9,648 nt of DNA from JBLHHI01 sp047614125 (GTDB lineage Bacteria > Bacteroidota > Bacteroidia > NS11-12g > UBA9320), in NCBI GenBank assembly GCA_047614125.1, contig JBLHHI010000116.1:1-9648 (forward strand). The letters run 5' to 3'. Numbering within the stretch: the stretch's first letter is position 1; the number at the start of each line of letters is the position of its first letter. A program made the position numbers and the translations under genes. Below the pieces are notes generated by a model that saw only the letters and a program-made list of their open reading frames with translations, was not told where the DNA came from and searched no databases. This document shows, in pieces, positions 1-6,023 of the stretch.

Positions 1-219
1 TCAGAATGACTAATCAGAATGACTAATCAGAATGACTAATCAGGATGACGATTCTTATATGACCTTATGTGGTTTAAAAAAGTAGTGAGTATCAAGTAGT
101 GAGAAGGGGCAATGCTAAATAGACGTGACAGATTCAAAATTGAAATTGCATTTGAGTTTGTCATTGAATTTCATTAGTGCCCTTATATGGTTTAAAGAGT
201 CATCATGCGCGTATTCAAC
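1..219. repeat. Intergenic mosaic of short tandem repeats
   Basis: No gene is seen here, but four kinds of short repeat are. Positions 1-52 are a 13-base unit, TCAGAATGACTAA, in three exact copies (1-13, 14-26, 27-39) plus a fourth with three changes (40-52); the array may continue beyond the left edge. Positions 80-107 are a 14-base unit starting AAGTAGTGAG, present twice with the first ten bases identical. The word CCTTATGTGGTTTAAA at 63-78 recurs at 181-196 with one change, and 53-62 is a degenerate neighbour of it. Positions 139-174 can be read as three loose 12-base units of the ATTGAAATTG type. A 21-codon open frame at 112-177 lies inside this low-complexity DNA and is not credible as a gene. 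The function of the repeats is unknown. Confidence 0.8.
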
Positions 220-1809
220 TTAATCTGGCAAAGCCTCCCGCCAACCAGCCAACAATTCTTTTGACAATTTTTTTACGGTTTCTTGGTTTGCAATGTTACC
301 GGCTAAATTGAGGTTTTCATCTGGATCGCGAAGGCAATCGTACAGCTCATTGGTAACATAGTTTCCTTTCTCATTTAATTCATTGTTCCAATAATACCAT
401 TCAACATAATGGTATTGCTTGGTCTTAATGGAGTAGCCCATATACCTCTTTCCATCGGGAGACACTTTTGGCCTGCGATGAAATTGACTATAAGCTGCTT
501 TCTTCCAAGATCTATCCGGTTGGGCAATGAGTGGAACAAAACTTGTTCCTTGCAAATAATTGGGAGCATCAATGCCGGCTAATTCGCATAACGAAGGATA
601 CATATCGATCAGTTCCGTTATACCAAATGACTGTTTTCCTTTATTTAATTGATTGGGGCTGCAAATAATCATGGGCACGTGAATGTCGATGTTATAATTC
701 GACTGCTTACACCACCCATTGTGCTCTCCTAATTTCCACCCATGGTCTCCCCATAAAACAATGATCGTGTTATTGTAAATGTTTAAATCTTTGAGATGTT
801 GAATAATTTGTCCAAAAAGGGCATCAACATAACTCACACTTGCATAATAGCCTTGTTTTAAGATGCGTGCAGTATCTTCATTCATAACATTTACGGAAGG
901 ATGTTTCAAATTTGAGAAACCATTGTAACCTCTTAATTCATACATAGAATTCATGGTCATTACCGGAGACAATTTTGGAACAAAAGGATTGCGTGCCAAG
1001 GGTATGCTGTCTTTATGGTAGTAGTCCCAATATTTTTTAGGAACGGCAAAGGGCAGGTGTGGACGAAAATAGCCCAGCGCCATAAAAAAGGGCTGATCCC
1101 CTTTGGCTAACCGCGACAATGTTCTTTTGGCAAGTTCGGTTTGTGCACCATCGAAATACAAAGAATCATGAACATCTTCCATCTCCCAGGCGGGCCCGTT
1201 ATTCCATCCATCGGCGTAGTAATTAGGTCGCTTGGATACCAGTTTATCTCTTTTTATTTTTTGCGCTTTTTGCGTTTCTTCATTCACATAAAACGTTTCG
1301 CCATCTCTTTTTAACCATTCTGGTCTTGAATATTGAACGGGACGTAAATCCGGCTCATCCCAAGAAACAGAATCGGGCATGTAGTTATGAAATATTTTGC
1401 CAATGCAAACGGTGTGGTAGCCATTTTTATTGAAATGCTGTGGCATCGTAATAATGTTGGGATGAATTTTCCTGAACTGATCTCCCAGATGCCAAACACG
1501 CGTTGAATCTGGGCGCAGTCCAGTCATGAGACTTGCCCTCGAAGGTGCACAAACGGCGGCTTGGCAGTAGGTGCTTCTAAAGGTCATTCCGGCACCTGCA
1601 AAATGATCAATATTTGGCGAAACAATGTGACCATTGCCATACGCTCCAAGGTTTGGGCCCAAATCATCGATTGAAATAAACAGAATATTTGGACGCTTAT
1701 TCTCCGTTTTGGGGGCGGTAGAACGGCACGACGCCATCCCCATAACCATTCCAACAATTATCATCGTAATTATGTGAATTGAGGTTTTACGTGTTGTTGC
1801 TAAATGCAT
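220..1809 (-). CDS. Lipoprotein sulfatase, iduronate-2-sulfatase-like (type I, FGly-dependent)
   Basis: Predicted to hydrolyse sulfate esters, probably on a sulfated glycan, outside the cytoplasm. The N-terminus has a basic stretch (RK, residues 7-8), a hydrophobic core and a lipobox MASC ending at Cys28, so it should be a lipoprotein. The residues after Cys28 are not acidic, so there is no obvious Bacteroidota surface-export signal. The type I sulfatase signature CAPSR is at 87-91; Cys87 (codon TGT) is the residue converted to formylglycine. Metal-site candidates are Asp48-Asp49 (SIDDLG) and Asp355-His356 (WGDHGW). GKIFH (137-141), RPHLPF (249-254) and WCKQSN (366-371) match the iduronate-2-sulfatase branch of family S1. 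The length, 529 residues, is normal for that branch. The gene lies 87 bases after rlmF on the same strand. No SusC/D, maturase or glycosidase is near, so the substrate cannot be inferred. Confidence 0.93.
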   Translation of the reverse strand: MHLATTRKTSIHIITMIIVGMVMGMASCRSTAPKTENKRPNILFISIDDLGPNLGAYGNGHIVSPNIDHFAGAGMTFRSTYCQAAVCAPSRASLMTGLRPDSTRVWHLGDQFRKIHPNIITMPQHFNKNGYHTVCIGKIFHNYMPDSVSWDEPDLRPVQYSRPEWLKRDGETFYVNEETQKAQKIKRDKLVSKRPNYYADGWNNGPAWEMEDVHDSLYFDGAQTELAKRTLSRLAKGDQPFFMALGYFRPHLPFAVPKKYWDYYHKDSIPLARNPFVPKLSPVMTMNSMYELRGYNGFSNLKHPSVNVMNEDTARILKQGYYASVSYVDALFGQIIQHLKDLNIYNNTIIVLWGDHGWKLGEHNGWCKQSNYNIDIHVPMIICSPNQLNKGKQSFGITELIDMYPSLCELAGIDAPNYLQGTSFVPLIAQPDRSWKKAAYSQFHRRPKVSPDGKRYMGYSIKTKQYHYVEWYYWNNELNEKGNYVTNELYDCLRDPDENLNLAGNIANQETVKKLSKELLAGWREALPD

Positions 1810-1873
1810 AGAATTATATTGTTCATATTGTTTTTACGGCATGGTTTCCTGCCCTAATTATTGAACCTTCAGC

Positions 1874-1891
1874 AGATCATCACATTGATCT
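1874..1891. other. Perfect 6-N6-6 inverted repeat between rlmF and the sulfatase gene
   Basis: AGATCA (1874-1879) and TGATCT (1886-1891) are perfect inverted copies separated by six bases. The element begins five bases past the rlmF stop codon. No T-rich tract follows in the minus direction, so it is not a classical intrinsic terminator. It could be a 3' hairpin for rlmF mRNA or a protein-binding site ahead of the sulfatase gene. The symmetry is direct observation; the role is unknown. Confidence 0.3.
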
Positions 1892-1896
1892 CAGTT

Positions 1897-2877
1897 TCAA
1901 TTTAATGGCACACTTGGGGCTCCCCATCGCTCTTCTCTCCACGCCTTTTGTTCTTCGCTCGAAAGGAAGGTCCAGGCAACAATTCGACTGGATTTATTGC
2001 TTGTTCCCATCGATATCTCTTTGATTTGAATGGCTTCTACAGTTTCGAGCAATTCGTGGATTCCTTTCAAATGCGATTGTTTGGAGACTAAGGTAGAAAA
2101 CCAATAACAGTTCTTAGAGAATCGCACGCTCTCTTTAATCATGTTCTGAATGAATTTATATTCTCCACCGTCACACACAAGTTCACTGCTAATTCCAGCA
2201 AAATTGAGTTTGGGAGTTTTAACCTTTTTCCCAGTTAAGTTCTTTATTTTTCTGCGACTTCCTTTTTGAGCTTCTTCCAATGAAGAATGAAAAGGAGGAT
2301 TGCAAATCGTTAAATCAATCTTGTCTTCTTTGCGAATTACCCCGTAAAAAACGTCTTTCGAATCTTTTTGGAGTCTGCACTCAATTTTATCTTTAATGGT
2401 TGGATTCGAATCCACAATGCTCTGGGCAGACACAATCGACTTTAGATCAATGTCGGATCCAATAAAATTCCAATCGTATTCAATTACACCAATAATTGGG
2501 TAAATGCAACTGGCACCAACGCCTACATCCAAACAGGTTATTGTATTTCCTTTGGGAATTGCATCTTCATTGTTATCGCTCAATAGATCTGCAATGTTGT
2601 GGATGTAATCGGCCCTTCCCGGAATCGGTGGACACAAATTTTCGGAAGGGAACTCCCAGTTCTTTATTCCGTAATAGTGGTTTAGTAAGGCTTTATTCAA
2701 AAGTTTAACCGCTTCTGGGTTTGAAAAATTGACCGAATCTTCCCCAAATTTATTGGGCACTACAAATTGCTTCAAATCTGGATATGAAGCTGTTAACCCA
2801 CTTAAATCGTATCGCTCACGATTCCTATTTCTAATGTGAAGTCGTGTTTTTTCGCTTTGTTTTGTTTTTAAAGTCAT
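1897..2877 (-). CDS. rlmF: 23S rRNA (adenine-1618-N6)-methyltransferase RlmF
   Basis: SAM-dependent enzyme that makes N6-methyladenosine at position 1618 (E. coli numbering) of 23S rRNA during large-subunit maturation in the cytoplasm. The N-terminal region (about 12-100) has the family pattern, including LHIRNRNRERYD (13-24) and FPSENLCPPIPGRADY (76-91). The Rossmann SAM-binding motif is LDVGVGASCIYPIIG (116-130), followed by acidic GSDID (140-144). The catalytic N6-adenine motif NPPF is at 193-196, followed by HSSLEEA. The length, 326 residues, is close to the roughly 308 of E. coli RlmF. The ATG at 2877 follows by three bases the stop codon of a 39-codon open frame, so translation may be coupled to it. 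No TAnnTTTG box was found close upstream. Identification rests on whole-length motif agreement and is firm. Confidence 0.95.
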   Translation of the reverse strand: MTLKTKQSEKTRLHIRNRNRERYDLSGLTASYPDLKQFVVPNKFGEDSVNFSNPEAVKLLNKALLNHYYGIKNWEFPSENLCPPIPGRADYIHNIADLLSDNNEDAIPKGNTITCLDVGVGASCIYPIIGVIEYDWNFIGSDIDLKSIVSAQSIVDSNPTIKDKIECRLQKDSKDVFYGVIRKEDKIDLTICNPPFHSSLEEAQKGSRRKIKNLTGKKVKTPKLNFAGISSELVCDGGEYKFIQNMIKESVRFSKNCYWFSTLVSKQSHLKGIHELLETVEAIQIKEISMGTSNKSSRIVAWTFLSSEEQKAWREERWGAPSVPLN

Positions 2878-2880
2878 GAT

Positions 2881-3000
2881 TTACATTGATTCCAAAATGG
2901 GTGATTCGTCTTCCACTTTTATATCCTTGCTAAGTGTGGCCGCACAGTTTAAAGCCATTCCCTGAAGGCAGCAATCTTGGATGGCTTTAGCACCTTCCAT
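2881..3000 (-). CDS. Possible 39-residue leader peptide or small protein before rlmF
   Basis: An ATG at 3000-2998 opens a 39-codon frame ending with TAA at 2883-2881. The rlmF ATG follows after three bases (ATGTAAATCATG at the junction). The peptide begins MEGAKAIQDCC and ends VEDESPILESM. It has three cysteines and an acidic tail, with no signal peptide or membrane segment. I do not recognise the sequence. Tight spacing to rlmF and a protein-like composition favour translation. Against it, the same DNA carries a 9-base perfect inverted repeat, so this may be a structured RNA leader or the remnant of an older gene. A stop codon sits four codons upstream of the ATG, so no longer form exists. 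Confidence 0.3.
   Translation of the reverse strand: MEGAKAIQDCCLQGMALNCAATLSKDIKVEDESPILESM
2950..2989 (-). promoter_or_regulatory. Hairpin in the rlmF leader with an alternative pairing
   Basis: TAAAGCCAT (2950-2958) and ATGGCTTTA (2981-2989) are perfect 9-base inverted copies with a 22-base loop. A second pairing, GAAGG (2964-2968) with CCTTC (2993-2997), uses the loop of the first stem and the bases beside the small open frame's start codon, so the two folds cannot form fully together. In the minus-strand transcript this lies about 75-125 bases before the rlmF start. Such a layout could act as an attenuator or a translation switch, but that is inference. Confidence 0.3.
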
Positions 3001-3528
3001 TGAGGTCTTCTATTCCCATCCAAAGAACAAGACGAAAGTAACTTAAAAAAATGGTGACTTCTGATATCTGTGCTCATCTAAGCAATGTCGATAGAGTATA
3101 TATGAAAATTACACTTGTAAAAATGCTTCCTTCGCGATGGAAATACCTTATCACACACAAACTAGAGCAAATAGATATCGTACCTCCTTCAAATCATCTT
3201 GCTTTTGTTCGTTTGGGGTTAACGAAAACAATACCGTAAAAAACTGATTTATGGGTGTGGCAACAGACCGTGTCTCAAAAGCTACTTATGCGCGGCTTAA
3301 AATGACCATGTCAAACAAAAATCTTTCTTCTTTTACCATTCATGACGCCGGTATAACGTTTTGCTTGAAATAACCAATTACATATGTTGCAAACAGGCTT
3401 AGTAAACCTATCTTGGTATGTTGATCCCAATTAATCAACAATAACATGGTAAGGAATCTACTGTCGTGCCAAATTAAAGATTACCTTTATAATCTAACAT
3501 TTAAAAACAGATTTGATTTAACCCGTTT
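3001..3528. other. Spacer without a confident gene
   Basis: No protein of recognisable family, tRNA or rRNA is seen. Weak items were noted. A minus-strand 35-codon frame at 3340-3447 (MLLLINWDQHTK, then a hydrophobic stretch to IGYF) could be a tiny one-helix membrane protein. Plus-strand frames at 3051-3239 (62 codons) and 3251-3373 (40 codons) have no supporting motif. An inverted repeat, TGTTGAT (3419-3425) with ATCAACA (3434-3440), has an 8-base loop and overlaps the start of the 35-codon frame. A 6-N6-6 inverted repeat at 3478-3495 lies before the CDGSH gene. The spacer separates the divergent rlmF and CDGSH transcription units and so must hold promoters for both, but no perfect TAnnTTTG box was found. 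Confidence 0.5.
3478..3495. promoter_or_regulatory. Inverted repeat AGATTA-N6-TAATCT upstream of the CDGSH gene
   Basis: AGATTA (3478-3483) and TAATCT (3490-3495) are perfect inverted copies around six bases, ending 33 bases before the ATG at 3529. Overlapping it are TATAAT (3488-3493) and TACCTTTA (3482-3489), which is one base off the Bacteroidota -7 word. The site may therefore combine a promoter and an operator. No clear -33 partner is visible, so this is a weak call. Confidence 0.3.
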
Positions 3529-3765
3529 ATGGAAAAACCGACAATTGCTCAAAATTCTCCCTATGTTGTTAAAGTAACCGCCGGCACCTACGCTTGGTGC
3601 GCCTGTGGTCAAAGCACAAACCAACCCTATTGTGATGGATCGCACAAAACAACTTCTTTTTCTCCAGTGATAGAAAAAGTAACCGAAGAAAAAACAATTG
3701 CTTGGTGTGGTTGCAAAAACTCAGGTAATGCCCCATTTTGTGATGGATCGCACAATTCGCTCTAA
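3529..3765 (+). CDS. Tandem CDGSH iron-sulfur domain protein (CISD3/MiNT-like)
   Basis: Small soluble protein of 78 residues predicted to hold two [2Fe-2S] clusters, each bound by three Cys and one His. Motif 1 uses C24, C26, C35 and H39, with S29 and P33 in the expected places and CDGSH at 35-39. Motif 2 uses C60, C62, C71 and H75, with S65, P69 and CDGSH at 71-75. Both motifs are complete. Two motifs in one chain resemble mitochondrial CISD3 and its bacterial relatives, which are thought to work in redox or Fe-S transfer; the role of this one is not known. There is no signal peptide or membrane segment, so a cytoplasmic site is likely. The DNA word TGTGATGGATCGCACAA occurs identically in both halves (3631-3647 and 3739-3755), which fits internal duplication. 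It appears monocistronic: upstream rlmF is divergent and the next gene is convergent. Confidence 0.93.
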   Translation: MEKPTIAQNSPYVVKVTAGTYAWCACGQSTNQPYCDGSHKTTSFSPVIEKVTEEKTIAWCGCKNSGNAPFCDGSHNSL

Positions 3766-3778
3766 TCGAATAAGCTGG

Positions 3779-3881
3779 TTATCGGCCCATTTCTTCATAA
3801 ATTACGAAAGCAACATTTCCATAAGGTGATCCTTTGTCAAAAAGGCATGTAGCCCAGATATCACTTGCTTTTTGAACCGAT
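3779..3881. other. Convergent intergenic region with a protein-like fragment
   Basis: Between the CDGSH gene and the convergent 292-residue gene, the minus strand reads openly from 3892 to a TAA at 3781-3779. The peptide includes SDIWATCLFDKGSPYG and ends VIYEEMGR. It has no ATG in frame and is shifted relative to the preceding gene. It could be the decayed end of a lost gene or chance. A second frame over the same bases also looks protein-like, which weakens the case. No terminator hairpin with a T-tract was seen. Confidence 0.2.
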
Positions 3882-4760
3882 TTATGTGTCAATCAGTCCA
3901 TCGCTCATATTTCCTGCTATTTGAGTAAAGTGACTTCCTTGGCTGGAGTACGTTGCAGGAAGACGTAAAAACTTTGAATATGTTCGGATGGTCCATGAAA
4001 CAGGCCCTCGGAAGAAATATGCCTCGGGGTATGCAATTTTGTCGATGTCCTTTTTATATTTTTCAGCCGTTCCCTTCGATAAATGAAATTTCAATTCATC
4101 GCTATTTTCAAAGGTCTCATGAATAATCAGCGCATCTTCTCCAATAGCACGATACACTTCAAATCGAACAAGTCCTTTCTCCATAGAATGGGCATCGGAA
4201 CCAACGCGTTGCCACCAGTATATTAATTCCTCAAGACTACTCACCTCGCGCGATTTACAAGTCCATTTAGCTGTTACCTGAATGGCGTTAGCAGGATCAG
4301 CACGTTTATAGTCGTTCTTAACATAACCAAAAAGATATTCACCAAAAACGCTTGACGCAACCTTGGACGAAAGTTCTTCCCTCGTAGCTTCGGTGATCGT
4401 AACTCCTCGCACTAGGTGAATTTCTGGTTTGGCTACCTTTGTCAGTGCTTCAGCATGATCAGCCGCGGTATGGGTAAAGTAGTTTATCAAGGATTGAGAA
4501 TTCTTAAAAACATGGTGTACCAAAACTGCATCTTGGCCAACTGCGTGATTGATTTCAGTTGAAAGGATGCCATCGTAATATTTAGCGGCCTGGTGAATTT
4601 CTTCCCACTCCTTCAACATTTCTTTTGATTCGGAAGACTTAGTGAATAATCCTCCTTTTTTTTTGGGAACCCATTTTCCAGTAATGCTAATTTCCTCTCC
4701 TTGTCGAGGTGGTTGAGAAAGGAAATCAGGTAAAGCTTTTTTTAGTTGAATCATAGGCAT
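3882..4760 (-). CDS. Uncharacterised protein of two ABM-like (ferredoxin-fold) modules
   Basis: Hypothetical protein of 292 residues with an internal duplication. Module 1 (about 24-122) and module 2 (about 160-256) share the order: a strand starting ISITGKW / IQVTAKW, a helix, then AVGQDAVLVHHVFKNS / AIGEDALIIHETFENS, a helix, then AKPEIHLVRG / AYPEAYFFRG. This layout resembles dimeric alpha-beta barrel families such as antibiotic-biosynthesis monooxygenase or EthD-like proteins, where two modules form one barrel. The match is by pattern, and no catalytic residue is assigned. There is no signal peptide or membrane segment. The start is the ATG at 4760; Met3 (4754) is a possible alternative. 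It is divergent from a GlxA-type AraC regulator across 169 bases and has a TAGCTTTG box about 66 bases upstream. A role in modifying or degrading a small molecule sensed through the regulator is plausible but inferred. Confidence 0.75.
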   Translation of the reverse strand: MPMIQLKKALPDFLSQPPRQGEEISITGKWVPKKKGGLFTKSSESKEMLKEWEEIHQAAKYYDGILSTEINHAVGQDAVLVHHVFKNSQSLINYFTHTAADHAEALTKVAKPEIHLVRGVTITEATREELSSKVASSVFGEYLFGYVKNDYKRADPANAIQVTAKWTCKSREVSSLEELIYWWQRVGSDAHSMEKGLVRFEVYRAIGEDALIIHETFENSDELKFHLSKGTAEKYKKDIDKIAYPEAYFFRGPVSWTIRTYSKFLRLPATYSSQGSHFTQIAGNMSDGLIDT

Positions 4761-4825
4761 TTAATTGGCGAGCCATGGGGGGACTCAAGTTTTGAATATC
4801 TTGTTTAATTGTTAGTAGTATATCA

Positions 4826-4833
4826 CAAAGCTA
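4826..4833 (-). promoter_or_regulatory. -7 box TAGCTTTG before the double ABM-like gene
   Basis: Read on the minus strand, this is a perfect match to the Bacteroidota -7 consensus TAnnTTTG, placed to give a leader of about 60 bases before the ATG at 4760. No good TTTG -33 element is seen at the usual distance, so the promoter may be weak or activator-dependent. That would fit control by the divergent AraC-type protein. Confidence 0.4.
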
Positions 4834-4868
4834 TGTTGTAAAATTTAGTAAGCAGGGTGGCTTAAACG

Positions 4869-4922
4869 ACAATATAACGGTTTGTTTACGCCACAATAAT
4901 GATCTATTGTTGCAATTATTGT
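4869..4922. promoter_or_regulatory. Four ACAATA/TATTGT half-sites in a 12-base register (candidate operator)
   Basis: ACAATA begins at 4869 and 4893, and its inverse TATTGT begins at 4905 and 4917. All starts are multiples of 12 bases apart. The pair 4893-4898 with 4905-4910 is a perfect 6-N6-6 palindrome; ACAATAAT (4893-4900) with ATTATTGT (4915-4922) gives a second, 8-base one. The cluster ends eight bases before the ATG of the AraC-type gene, in the region shared with the divergent gene. This is the position expected for autoregulation or joint control. Binding by the neighbouring regulator is inferred. Confidence 0.45.
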
Positions 4923-4929
4923 CTAACCT

Positions 4930-5925
4930 ATGAAACATGTCAGCATTCTAGTTCCTGCCGGAATTGTAATTGTAGATACCATTATAGCATCTTACAATCT
5001 GCTTAAGATGGCCAATTCACATAATAAAAAAATCCATCAAATTCATTCCGATCTTTTCACAATTGATTTGGTTGGTTTAAATAATGAACCCGTACAATAT
5101 CAAAACCTGTTTCAGGTCTCACCCACCAAGTCAATACATGAGATAGGCAAGACAGACTTAATTATCATTACTGCCATAGCCGGAGATATTGAAAAGCAAA
5201 TAGAACGAAATTTGGAGTTTATACCCTGGATTAAAAGGCACAGAATTGAAAATGACGCTGAAATTGCCAGTTTGTGTAAAGGAGCTTTTCTGTTGGCGGA
5301 AACGGGTCTACTAAATAACAAATCATGTGCAACGCATTGGTCTAGCCATGCGCAATTCAAACAGAGATATCCTAAGGTAAATCTAGTTCCGGAAAAGATA
5401 ATTAGCGAAGACAACGGATTATACTCGAGCGGTGGTGCATACTCATTCCTTAACTTCATGATTTATCTTATAGAAAAGTACTACGGTAGAGAAACAGCCG
5501 TATGGTGTTCAAAGATTTCTGAGATAGAATTCGACCGTTATAATCAAAATCAATTTATCATCTTTAGTGGACAAAAAGATCATGATGACAAGCCAATAAA
5601 GCAAGCTCAATTATATATTGAAAACAATTTTGAAAAAAAAATAATCATTGAAGAAATTGCCAACTTAGTTCATTTGAGCAGCAGGTCCTTCCTTAGAAGA
5701 TTCAAAAAAGCGACCTCGAATACTCCGCTTGAATATATTCAACGGGTAAAAATTGAAGCCGCAAAAAAGAGCTTAGAATCTTCTTTTCAGAGTGTTCAGG
5801 AAGTGATGTATGCCTCCGGATACATCGATGTAAAAGCTTTCAGAAACACTTTTAGAAAATATACCGGCTTATCTCCATCCGATTATCGAAGAAAGTACAA
5901 TCGAGAAATCGCTTATGCCTTATGA
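4930..5925 (+). CDS. GlxA-family transcriptional regulator (DJ-1/PfpI-like domain plus AraC HTH)
   Basis: Cytoplasmic DNA-binding regulator of 331 residues. The N-terminal domain (about 1-190) is DJ-1/PfpI-like: MKHVSILVPAGIVIVD at the start, TDLIIITAIAGD (75-86) and a nucleophile-elbow-like segment ASLCKGAFLLAETGLL (113-128), with Cys116 and THW at 135-137. In this family the domain is thought to sense a small molecule rather than act as an enzyme. The C-terminal AraC domain has two helix-turn-helix units: EEIANLVHLSSRSFLRRFKK (241-260) and VQEVMYASGYIDVKAFRNTF (289-308), followed by the usual GLSPSDYRRKY. All expected parts are present and the length is normal. It is divergent from the double ABM-like gene, the commonest arrangement for a regulator and its target. 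Four phased half-sites lie just before its own start, suggesting autoregulation. Confidence 0.92.
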   Translation: MKHVSILVPAGIVIVDTIIASYNLLKMANSHNKKIHQIHSDLFTIDLVGLNNEPVQYQNLFQVSPTKSIHEIGKTDLIIITAIAGDIEKQIERNLEFIPWIKRHRIENDAEIASLCKGAFLLAETGLLNNKSCATHWSSHAQFKQRYPKVNLVPEKIISEDNGLYSSGGAYSFLNFMIYLIEKYYGRETAVWCSKISEIEFDRYNQNQFIIFSGQKDHDDKPIKQAQLYIENNFEKKIIIEEIANLVHLSSRSFLRRFKKATSNTPLEYIQRVKIEAAKKSLESSFQSVQEVMYASGYIDVKAFRNTFRKYTGLSPSDYRRKYNREIAYAL

Positions 5926-5996
5926 TATAATTCTTGCTCATTTCATGGACATATTGCATCCCCAAAACACCGTATCAAAAAGAAGTAAAATAAGAA

Positions 5997-6004
5997 TAGT
6001 TTTG
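5997..6004 (+). promoter_or_regulatory. -7 box TAGTTTTG before the J-domain gene
   Basis: Perfect match to TAnnTTTG, ending 19 bases before the ATG at 6024, so the leader would be short. The bases between it and the preceding AraC-type gene are A-rich, and no TTTG -33 element is evident. A purine run, GAAAAGG (6015-6021), lies just before the start codon and may help ribosome binding. Confidence 0.5.
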
Positions 6005-6023
6005 CACCCAATTTGAAAAGGTC

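Noticed and set aside
1..52. The 13-base tandem array as a CRISPR array
   Set aside because: Units are adjacent with no spacers and are far too short for CRISPR repeats; no cas gene is nearby.
1311..1499. Open frames inside the sulfatase gene in other frames (also 375-572)
   Set aside because: Fully contained in a gene with intact catalytic motifs; they are shadows of it.
3051..3239. A 62-codon plus-strand open frame in the rlmF-CDGSH spacer
   Set aside because: It shows no motif, membrane segment or recognisable family, no promoter word or ribosome site stands before it, and its composition is not distinctive. Chance frames of this size are common in AT-rich spacers.
3251..3373. A 40-codon plus-strand frame (begins MGVATDRVSKATYARLK)
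   Set aside because: Overlaps the equally weak minus-strand 35-codon frame, has no homology I recognise and no supporting signals.
3419..3440. Inverted repeat TGTTGAT-N8-ATCAACA as a terminator
   Set aside because: The stem is short and AT-rich and no T-tract follows on either strand; it may be chance or a binding site, but not a terminator.
5112..5459. A 115-codon minus-strand frame inside the GlxA-type regulator
   Set aside because: Lies antisense to the DJ-1-like domain, which has clear family motifs; the antisense frame has none.
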